DNA from: Clostridium sp. CAG:594
Lineage (GTDB): Bacteria > Bacillota_I > Bacilli_A > RF39 > UBA660
DNA length: 27,524 bases
NCBI GenBank assembly: GCA_000434835.1
Contig: FR881471.1
Coordinates: 1-27,524 of the forward strand
Reading direction: 5' to 3'
Part shown: one piece after another, positions 21,810 through 27,524 of the stretch
Layout of the letters: each line of letters opens with the position of its first letter
Numbering within the stretch: position 1 is the stretch's first letter
Program-made: the position numbers and the translations under genes
The notes under the pieces: generated by a model
Told to the model about the DNA's origin: nothing
Databases searched by the model: none
What the model saw: only the letters and a program-made list of their open reading frames with translations

Positions 21810-23237
21810 ATGTTAAAACCAAATTATATAGAAGCTAAAAAAAGAACTAAAGAAGATATAAAAGTATTAAGAAATGAATATAAAATTCCAGATGAAGTTA
21901 AAAACTTAGGAGAAAATAAAAAGTATTTCATTAAGACTTATGGCTGTCAGATGAATGAACATGATAGTGAAGTTATATCTGCAATATTAGAAGATATGAA
22001 ATTTATTAAAACAGATGATTATGAAAATGCTGACTTAATTATTTTAAATACTTGTGCTATTAGAGAAAACGCACATAATAAAACGTTTGGAATGCTTGGT
22101 AGAATAAAGCACTTAAAGCAGGCTAAACCTAATTTAATGGTTGGACTTGCAGGGTGTATGAGTCAGGAAGAAAGCGTAGTAGATGAAATAATTAATAAGT
22201 ATAAATGGATGGATTTTGTATTTGGAACTCATAATATCTATAAGCTTCCAGAAATTTTAAAAGAACATATGAAAACTGAAAAACTAGAAGTTAACGTATG
22301 GTCTAACGAAGGAAACGTAATAGAAGGACTTCCATCAAAAAGAGATTCTAAATATAAAGCATGGGTAAATATTATGTATGGTTGTGATAAGTTTTGTACG
22401 TACTGCATCGTTCCTTATACAAGAGGTAAACAAAGAAGTAGAATGCCAGAAGATATAATAAGTGAGGTTAAAAACTTAAAAGAACAAGGTTATATGGAAG
22501 TTACACTACTTGGTCAAAATGTTAATGCATATGGTAAAGATTTTAAAGATAGAAATTATAAAATGGAAAACTTACTCGAAGATGTAGCTAAAACAGGTAT
22601 TAATAGAGTAAGATTCGTAACATCACATCCTTGGGATTTTACTGATAATATGATTGATATAATTAAAAAGTACGATAATATTTGTAACTATATTCATCTT
22701 CCAGTACAATCAGGTTCATCTAGAATATTAAAACTTATGGGAAGACGTTATACCAAAGAATCATACCTAGAGCTTTATAAAAAAATAAGAGAAAAACTAG
22801 GGGATAACGCATCTATTACAACTGATATAATAGTAGGATTTCCAGGTGAGACAAATAAGGATTTTGAAGAAACTTTAAAACTTGCAGAAGAATGTAAATA
22901 TGATTCAGCATTTACTTTTATATACTCGCCAAGAGAAGGTACTCCAGCTGCTAAAATGGAAGATAACGTATCAAAAGAAGAAAAAGAACAAAGACTATAT
23001 AAACTTAATGAAATAATAAATAAATATGCAAAAGAAGCTAACGATAAATTAGTTGGTAAAGTTATGAAGGTTTTATTAGAAAACGTAAGTGAAAAAGATG
23101 AAAATATGTTAGCAGGTTATACTGATACCATGAAATTAGTTAATGTTAAGGCAGATAAAAAATATATTGGTAAAATAGTAAACGTTAAAATTACTGATGC
23201 TAAAACTTGGAGCTTGGATGGTAAGATAGATGAGTGA
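21810..23237 (+). CDS. miaB: tRNA-2-methylthio-N6-dimethylallyladenosine synthase MiaB
   Basis: MiaB is the radical-SAM methylthiotransferase that converts i6A37 to ms2i6A37 in tRNAs reading UNN codons. The N-terminal methylthiotransferase domain has its three Fe-S cysteines: C46 (TYGCQMNEHDSE), C82 (NTCAIRENA) and C116 (AGCMSQ). The radical-SAM cluster is C192-x3-C196-x2-C199 in MYGCDKFCTYCIVPYTRG, followed by LLGQNVNAYG, the LPVQSGSS strand and a C-terminal TRAM domain (about 405-475). The 475-residue length is in the family range. GAGTGA precedes ATG 21810; GTG 21801 is a less likely start. The stop TGA overlaps the ricA start, as in the B. subtilis ymcB-ymcA pair. Confidence 0.95.
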   Translation: MLKPNYIEAKKRTKEDIKVLRNEYKIPDEVKNLGENKKYFIKTYGCQMNEHDSEVISAILEDMKFIKTDDYENADLIILNTCAIRENAHNKTFGMLGRIKHLKQAKPNLMVGLAGCMSQEESVVDEIINKYKWMDFVFGTHNIYKLPEILKEHMKTEKLEVNVWSNEGNVIEGLPSKRDSKYKAWVNIMYGCDKFCTYCIVPYTRGKQRSRMPEDIISEVKNLKEQGYMEVTLLGQNVNAYGKDFKDRNYKMENLLEDVAKTGINRVRFVTSHPWDFTDNMIDIIKKYDNICNYIHLPVQSGSSRILKLMGRRYTKESYLELYKKIREKLGDNASITTDIIVGFPGETNKDFEETLKLAEECKYDSAFTFIYSPREGTPAAKMEDNVSKEEKEQRLYKLNEIINKYAKEANDKLVGKVMKVLLENVSEKDENMLAGYTDTMKLVNVKADKKYIGKIVNVKITDAKTWSLDGKIDE

Positions 23238-23556
23238 TATAGAAGAAAAAATAGATGAATTATTTGATGATTTTGAAGAGTCTAAGTTGTACAAAGATTA
23301 TTTGAGCGTTCAAGATAAAATATCTAAAGATAAAGAGATAATAAGCGTTATAAATGAAATAAAGAAATTTCAAAAAATAAGTGCTAACAACAAAGATAAG
23401 TCAGTTGAACTTAAAATAAATGAATTATATAAAAAGTTAGAATCTTATCCGATTTATCAAAGTTACTTAATTATGCACGATGAAATAGAAGAAGAATTAT
23501 TTATGATAAAGGAAGTATTTGATAAATATTTTAATAATTTATTAACTTTGAGCTAG
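23230..23556 (+). CDS. ricA: RicA (YmcA), YlbF/YmcA-family protein
   Basis: The 108-residue all-helical protein belongs to the YlbF/YmcA family. In B. subtilis RicA acts with RicF (YlbF) and RicT (YaaT) in an Fe-S complex that supports RNase Y mRNA maturation and influences biofilm, sporulation and competence. Recognisable parts are LYKDYLSVQDKISKDKEI (20-37) and the closing YPIYQSYLIMHDEIEEEL (73-90). Here the conserved Cys of RicA is not seen, so Fe-S binding by this subunit is doubtful. Its ATG overlaps the miaB end by 8 bases, the same order as in Bacillus, which strengthens the name. A terminator begins within its last codons. Confidence 0.85.
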   Translation: MSDIEEKIDELFDDFEESKLYKDYLSVQDKISKDKEIISVINEIKKFQKISANNKDKSVELKINELYKKLESYPIYQSYLIMHDEIEEELFMIKEVFDKYFNNLLTLS

Positions 23557-23578
23557 TGATATATGTCACGGCTTTTTT
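23551..23578 (+). terminator. Terminator after ricA
   Basis: AGCTAGTGA pairs with TCACGGCT (one bulged A, one G-U) around TATATG, followed by T residues. Confidence 0.75.
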
Positions 23579-23609
23579 AATTGTTTCATAAATTATAGTG
23601 GTGATTATT

Positions 23610-24011
23610 ATGAATGAGGTTATTTTAACAATAAATTTAATAAACTCTATTTTAGAGGACATAATATTAGAGGATAACATTAGTTATCTAGGTAGTAATA
23701 CAAAAGATATTTTTAGTGTTTACAGCTCGGATTTTTGTGATATTATGATGCATTATTATCCTGGAGCAACAGTTATGATAGATAATAACTTAAGAAAATG
23801 CGGGATAATGATAAATGGAGTTGTTTATGATTCTTATGGAATTTCAAATAAAGGTTATCATGTAGCAAATGAAGAAGAAATAAATTACATAAGAAAAGCA
23901 ATGCCTAAATTATCTATTTATGTTGTATCTAAAATTTATAACCATATAAATAGTACTAACAAGAAAGATAATGTTTATAGTTTAAGAAAGAATTTATATG
24001 ACTTGACGTAG
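23610..24011 (+). CDS. Small protein related to the 14840 papain-like protein, altered active site
   Basis: The 133-residue product shares a core with the protein at 14840: C43 in DFCDIMMHYYPG, then ATVMIDNNLRKCGIMINGVVYDSYG, where D74 matches D96 of the other. The position held by His there is Cys64 or Gly65 here, so if the family is an enzyme this member may be inactive or use different chemistry. A further match is the acidic stretch after the core (NEEEINYI versus ENEELEKI). ATG 23610 is chosen (GGTGATTATT upstream). No signal peptide is seen. It has no clear promoter and follows the ricA terminator. Function unknown. Confidence 0.6.
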   Translation: MNEVILTINLINSILEDIILEDNISYLGSNTKDIFSVYSSDFCDIMMHYYPGATVMIDNNLRKCGIMINGVVYDSYGISNKGYHVANEEEINYIRKAMPKLSIYVVSKIYNHINSTNKKDNVYSLRKNLYDLT

Positions 24012-24025
24012 TTAATAAAAAAATC

Positions 24026-24054
24026 TTGATTATGCAAAAAAAAAATGATATCAT
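24026..24054 (+). promoter_or_regulatory. Promoter of the TasA-like gene, with ATGATATCAT palindrome
   Basis: TTGATT (24026-24031), 17-bp spacer, TATCAT (24049-24054) with TG before the -10. The 10-bp palindrome ATGATATCAT (24045-24054) is identical to that at 14801-14810. Confidence 0.8.
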
Positions 24055-24084
24055 ATATTTGTAATAATAATAGGAGGAAGAAAG

Positions 24085-24666
24085 ATGGAAAAAGAAAGAA
24101 AAATTAAAGTTCTATCAATTGCAGCTTTATTAGTAGCAGTATTAGGACTAACTGTTGCCTTTGCAGCTTTATCACAAACACTAACAATTAATGGTAGTGC
24201 AACTGTAAATACAGCTTCATGGGATATTCATTTTAAAAATTTAAGTACCCCAACATTAACAGGAAATGCTGCAGTTACAACAGCACCTACAATCGATACG
24301 AAAGGAACTACAATTGGAAACTATGCGCTTAAGTTAACAAAACCAGGTGATAGTGTTACATACACTTTTGATGTTGAAAATAAAGGTACTATTAACGCTA
24401 AAATATCTGAATTAGTTAAAGCAGCTAAACCTACTTGTACTGGTACTGGAGCAGCAGCAACAGCAGATGCAAAAATTATTTGTGATGGTTTAACTTACAC
24501 ATTAACTTATACAGATGGTGGAGCTGCAGTTGCAAAAGAAGATACTTTAAATGCAAATCAAACTAAAAACTTAACTTTAAAATTAGCTTTCGAAAGTAAC
24601 AGCTTACCAGCAGACGATGTTTCTATTTCTGATTTAGGAATAACTATAACATACGCTCAAAACTAA
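24085..24666 (+). CDS. TasA/camelysin-like secreted surface protein (SipW substrate)
   Basis: The 193-residue protein has a signal peptide (basic MEKERKIK, then hydrophobic 9-25 LSIAALLVAVLGLTVAF, likely cut near AFA-ALS at 27-28). A mature beta-rich, Ala/Thr/Gly-rich domain with QTLTINGSATVNTASWDIHF follows, and the only cysteines, in PTCTG and IICDG, could form a disulfide. This signal, with ALSQTLTINGSA right after it, is the pattern of SipW-type substrates (TasA, camelysin), which form fibres at the cell surface. The next genes encode a SipW-type peptidase and a DUF5305-like protein. It has a strong promoter and RBS (AGGAGGAAG), and base use (more GCA/ACA) is unlike the neighbours, as for an abundant protein. 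The exact fibre role is inferred. Confidence 0.85.
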   Translation: MEKERKIKVLSIAALLVAVLGLTVAFAALSQTLTINGSATVNTASWDIHFKNLSTPTLTGNAAVTTAPTIDTKGTTIGNYALKLTKPGDSVTYTFDVENKGTINAKISELVKAAKPTCTGTGAAATADAKIICDGLTYTLTYTDGGAAVAKEDTLNANQTKNLTLKLAFESNSLPADDVSISDLGITITYAQN

Positions 24667-24670
24667 TTAT

Positions 24671-24718
24671 AAATAGTAATCAAAGAAGAGATAAAACTCT
24701 TCTTTGATATTGCTATTT
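24671..24718 (+). terminator. Intercistronic hairpin between TasA-like and peptidase genes
   Basis: A perfect 12-bp stem ATCAAAGAAGAG / CTCTTCTTTGAT with loop ATAAAA, and an outer 6-bp stem AAATAG / CTATTT. There is no T-run after it, so rather than full termination it may stabilise the upstream message and reduce expression of the signal peptidase. Confidence 0.7.
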
Positions 24719-24748
24719 AATACAAAAGTGTTAAAAAGTGGTGATTGG

Positions 24749-25891
24749 ATGAAAAAGGGATTTAATAAAATACTAATTTTAGAAATAATTCTTCTAATTT
24801 TTTTGCTATTTAATAGTTTTGTATTCAAAATAGCAAATATGTATGTAATATCCGGGATAATGCTACCATTTTTAATTTTAATGATAGTGTTAAATGGTTT
24901 TGAAAAAGATAATTATAGGTACAAAAAAGATGTTTTATTAAACATTATAATATTTTTACTTATGTATTATTTTATTACATATTTTTTAGGCTTATTTTCT
25001 GGGTTTGTAAAATCCAGCTACAGTTTATCATTTATAAACATTATTAAAAATACTTTTCCAGTTATTGTATTAATATTAATTAGTGAATTAATGAGATATG
25101 TATTATTTAATAAAACAAAGAGAAATTTGCCTTGCTTAATTATTGGATGCTTATTATTTGTAATGGTAGATGTTAACACAATGGTTCATATCTATGATGT
25201 TAAAACAGCACTTGGAATAACAAAAATGATATGTCTTGTTGTTTTCCCTAGTATTACAAAAAACATATTTCTTACTTATTTAACCATGAAAGTAGGATAT
25301 AAAAATGGAATTATATATAGGCTAATAACTGAGATTAGTACTTATTTACTTCCGATATTTCCGGACTTTGGTGAATATATAAACGTACTTTTAAAAACGG
25401 TTTTACCTATCGCTATAATGGCAAGACTAAATAATATGTTTAATTATTATTCAGTTAGAAAAATAAAAGATTCAAGATATAATAGCAGAAAACTTGTTTT
25501 ATATTCATTTATAACTTTTGCACTTCTTACTATCGTACTTCTAACAAGTGGCTTATTTACATATCAAGCTCTAACAATTGGATCAGGCTCTATGTCTCCT
25601 GCAATTGAAAAGGGAGATGTAATAATACTTAAAAGTATGAAAAACGAAGAAGCAAGAAAAATAAAAAAAGGTGATGTATTAGTTTATAACCATGATAATA
25701 AAATAATAGTTCACCGTGTAATAAAGAAAAGTAATAATGGTGAAACAATAAGTTTTAAAACTAAGGGTGATTATAACAATGCAAAAGATTCTTGGATAGT
25801 AAAACAAGAAGATGTAATAGGAATAGTTAAATTTAGAATAAGATGGGTCGGAATGCCAACTGTTGCATTAAATGAGTTATTGAATAAATAG
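24749..25891 (+). CDS. SipW/ER-type signal peptidase I with large membrane domain
   Basis: The 380-residue protein has a C-terminal S26B peptidase domain: IGSGSMSPAIEKGD with nucleophile S281 (277-290), KKGDVLVYNHDNKIIVHRVI with H322 replacing the Lys of ordinary signal peptidases (306-325), and GDYNNAKDSW (340-349). Ser-His catalysis is typical of SipW and the ER signal peptidase. Uniquely, the first about 275 residues form a membrane domain of about seven segments (from 8-27, to 250-270), much larger than the one or two of B. subtilis SipW (about 190 residues). ATG 24749 has GTGGTGA upstream; an upstream start at 24704 lies in the hairpin. It should process the TasA-like protein. No signal of inactivation is visible. 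Confidence 0.88.
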   Translation: MKKGFNKILILEIILLIFLLFNSFVFKIANMYVISGIMLPFLILMIVLNGFEKDNYRYKKDVLLNIIIFLLMYYFITYFLGLFSGFVKSSYSLSFINIIKNTFPVIVLILISELMRYVLFNKTKRNLPCLIIGCLLFVMVDVNTMVHIYDVKTALGITKMICLVVFPSITKNIFLTYLTMKVGYKNGIIYRLITEISTYLLPIFPDFGEYINVLLKTVLPIAIMARLNNMFNYYSVRKIKDSRYNSRKLVLYSFITFALLTIVLLTSGLFTYQALTIGSGSMSPAIEKGDVIILKSMKNEEARKIKKGDVLVYNHDNKIIVHRVIKKSNNGETISFKTKGDYNNAKDSWIVKQEDVIGIVKFRIRWVGMPTVALNELLNK

Positions 25892-25905
25892 GGTGGTGAA
25901 TTTAT

Positions 25906-27474
25906 ATGGCAAATGTTAAAAAGAGAAAGTATACTAGCAATTCGAATAGATATCATAGAAAGAAGAAAAACGTATCTGAAAAACAAAAAGTAAAAAAGGA
26001 AACTAATGTAGAGCAAATAGATGAAATAAAGGATAATGAGGTAAAAAGCGTTGATTTAGCAATTGATAAATTATTAGATGAAAAAGTACTTCTTAAAGAT
26101 AGTACAAAGATGGATGAAATAGAAAAGGAAGAAGTAGAAGCCTTTATTCCTGAGGAAAACTCTTTAATAGAAACAAAACCAGATGAATCATTAGAAGAGG
26201 AAGAAAAAGAAGAAAAGACATTTATTCCATACATTCCTGAGATAAAGGAAGATGATGAAAAATTAGAAGAAACTAGTTTAGATATGAGTATACCAGTTAT
26301 AGAAGACTCTAGTGATGCTAAAGAACATGAAGATTTATCAAATGATAATACTGATAGTAATGAAAAAAAATATGAATTTGATGTAACTTACAAAGAAAAT
26401 AAAAACAATAAATACTTAGGTTACAATGAAAGATTGCTAATTAATGTTATAGGAATAGTTTTATTCTTTATTATAGGGATAATATTAGTTATATCTAGTA
26501 TATCTATAAAAACACAAAACACGGTTTTATACAATCAATCAAGTAACGTAGACTATAAAGTATATTTAAAACCAAATGATTATTATAAAGAACCTTATTT
26601 AGATAAAAACATGCAGTATATAGCTAATTTAATAAATGACATAGACGTTAACTTTAGTTATAATTTTAGTGTTAACCAAAGCATTAATTATACTTATTCA
26701 TATTACGTTAAAGCTGACGTAGCAGTAACTGATAGTCAAGATAAAACAAAAGTTATTTATTCAAAATCAGATAAGTTAACAGAACCAGTTATTTACACGA
26801 AAGAATCATCAAATGGATTTAACATAAACCAAAATATAAAAGTTGATTATGATAAATATAATGACTTAGTTAAATCGTTTAAGAGTTCATATGCAATTAG
26901 TGCTAATAGTAATTTAACTTTAAGTTTATGTGTTCAAATACAAGATGAAAAAGGCAATATGATAAGAAGTTATGAATCTTCTGACGCAATGAAATTAAAG
27001 ATTCCATTAACAGAACAAATGATAGATATTACGATGGATTCAAAGTCAGTAAATAATGATAATAATAATGCAAGAGTTTATAAAGATTTTAGCATTTCTA
27101 ATAAGGTAACATTTATATTATCATTTGTATCATTTATAATATCAATTGCATTTGTTGTTAAATTATTATTATTTATGCGTAAAACTTCTGCTAAAAAAAG
27201 TTTATATGACGTAACACTATCTAAAATACTAAGAGAATATGATAGAGTAATTGTTAACTCTAAGAAAATTGTAGATTTAAATAACGAAAAAGAAATAATA
27301 GATGTAAATAGTTTTACTGAACTTTTAGATGTAAGAGATAACTTAGAAAAACCAATAATTTTCTCTGAAGTTCATAAAGGACAAAAGAGTGTGTTCATTG
27401 TTAAAACTTCAAATGAAACATATAGATATGTATTAAAATTAGCAGATTTAGAAAAAGAAAAGAAAACTAAATAA
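25906..27474 (+). CDS. DUF5305-like membrane protein with acidic cytoplasmic N-terminus
   Basis: The 522-residue protein has a basic start (1-32), an acidic low-complexity stretch (about 33-160, repeated EE/ED/DE with FIPEEN and FIPYIPEI), a membrane segment at about 179-200, an exported domain (about 201-400), a second membrane segment (about 402-424) and a short cytoplasmic tail. The exported part, with VLYNQSSNVDYKVYLKPNDYY, YYVKADVAV and IPLTEQMIDITMDSK, fits DUF5305, a domain known near SipW-like peptidases in archaea and Firmicutes. It starts 14 bases after the peptidase gene with GGTGG upstream and ends at a terminator. It might anchor or assemble the TasA-like fibre; this is inference from the neighbours. 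The acidic region is unusual, and FIPEEN/FIPYIPE resembles a repeated linear motif. Confidence 0.8.
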   Translation: MANVKKRKYTSNSNRYHRKKKNVSEKQKVKKETNVEQIDEIKDNEVKSVDLAIDKLLDEKVLLKDSTKMDEIEKEEVEAFIPEENSLIETKPDESLEEEEKEEKTFIPYIPEIKEDDEKLEETSLDMSIPVIEDSSDAKEHEDLSNDNTDSNEKKYEFDVTYKENKNNKYLGYNERLLINVIGIVLFFIIGIILVISSISIKTQNTVLYNQSSNVDYKVYLKPNDYYKEPYLDKNMQYIANLINDIDVNFSYNFSVNQSINYTYSYYVKADVAVTDSQDKTKVIYSKSDKLTEPVIYTKESSNGFNINQNIKVDYDKYNDLVKSFKSSYAISANSNLTLSLCVQIQDEKGNMIRSYESSDAMKLKIPLTEQMIDITMDSKSVNNDNNNARVYKDFSISNKVTFILSFVSFIISIAFVVKLLLFMRKTSAKKSLYDVTLSKILREYDRVIVNSKKIVDLNNEKEIIDVNSFTELLDVRDNLEKPIIFSEVHKGQKSVFIVKTSNETYRYVLKLADLEKEKKTK

Positions 27475-27488
27475 AGTTTTCTTTTTTT
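27459..27488 (+). terminator. Terminator after the DUF5305-like gene
   Basis: AAAGAAAACT pairs with AGTTTTCTTT around AAATAA, then T residues. A second small hairpin (TTTGTGT / ACACAAA) overlaps the T-run. TTGACA at 27513-27518 may be the -35 of the next gene, outside the window. Confidence 0.75.
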
Positions 27489-27524
27489 GTGTTTTACACA
27501 AATTTGCAGACTTGACACCCGGGG

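Noticed and set aside
27486..27502. TTTGTGT-TTT-ACACAAA as a further Nudix-regulator operator
   Set aside because: The inner GTGT/ACAC spacing differs from GTGTAT-AAA-ATACAC, and it overlaps the terminator T-run.
1..27524. Mycoplasma-type genetic code (TGA as Trp)
   Set aside because: TGA ends several real genes (2743-2745, 23235-23237), and Trp at conserved positions is TGG.
1..27524. CRISPR arrays, rRNA and tRNA genes
   Set aside because: No regularly spaced repeats, no rRNA-like segment and no tRNA cloverleaf pattern with a CCA-type end were seen on either strand.

Overview
The window is about 27.5 kb of very AT-rich, tightly packed bacterial DNA, almost all genes on the + strand. Features pointing to a low-GC Bacillota (Bacilli-like, possibly an uncultured gut lineage such as RF39 or an Erysipelotrichia relative; I cannot place it further) are: the dnaB-dnaI primosome pair near thrS, the miaB-ricA (ymcB-ymcA) pair, the YmfF/YmfH M16 pair, two T-box riboswitches, AGGAGG-type ribosome binding sites, and TTGACA/TATAAT promoters often with an extended -10 TG. 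A murD gene indicates a peptidoglycan wall. TGA is used as a stop (for example at 2743-2745 and 23235-23237) and Trp is TGG, so this is the standard bacterial code, not the mycoplasma code.

Layout. 1-5012: end of an unknown gene, a terminator, then a four-gene operon of two M16 peptidase-family proteins (one with an intact HxxEH zinc site, one without) and an ABC exporter, closed by a long hairpin. 5075-5944: Rpn/PD-(D/E)XK nuclease-family protein. 5990-8238: dnaB-dnaI helicase loading genes. 8259-9158: the only minus-strand gene, a DUF2207-like membrane protein. 9213-12020: a threonine T-box (specifier ACT, UGGU) controlling a nucleotidyltransferase-like gene fused by a TAATG overlap to a thrS that lacks the usual TGS domain. 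12023-14760: a serine T-box (specifier TCT, UGGC) controlling GNAT, DUF1653, SpoT-like HD hydrolase and an atypical serS. 

14840-19077: accessory stretch. A papain/transglutaminase-like small protein is followed by a block flanked by two paralogous small genes sharing a nearly identical 44-bp segment. Inside the block are an NrtR-type Nudix regulator, with GTGTAT-AAA-ATACAC operators at its own promoter and before the next operon, a histidine phosphatase, an AAA_28-CYTH (Ttd14-like) protein and a thymidine kinase. 19122-23556: murD, an unrecognised helical protein with possible sigma-region-2-like repeats, miaB and ricA. 23610-24011: a second member of the papain-like family with an altered His position. 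24085-27474: a TasA/camelysin-like secreted protein, a SipW/ER-type signal peptidase with an unusually large membrane domain, and a DUF5305-like membrane protein; together these look like a surface-fibre export module.

The most interesting candidates for new biology are the NrtR-controlled island with its flanking paralogs, the T-box-controlled nucleotidyltransferase-ThrRS pair, the SpoT-like hydrolase inside the serine T-box operon, and the TasA-SipW-DUF5305 module. All functional links are inferred from sequence and context alone.
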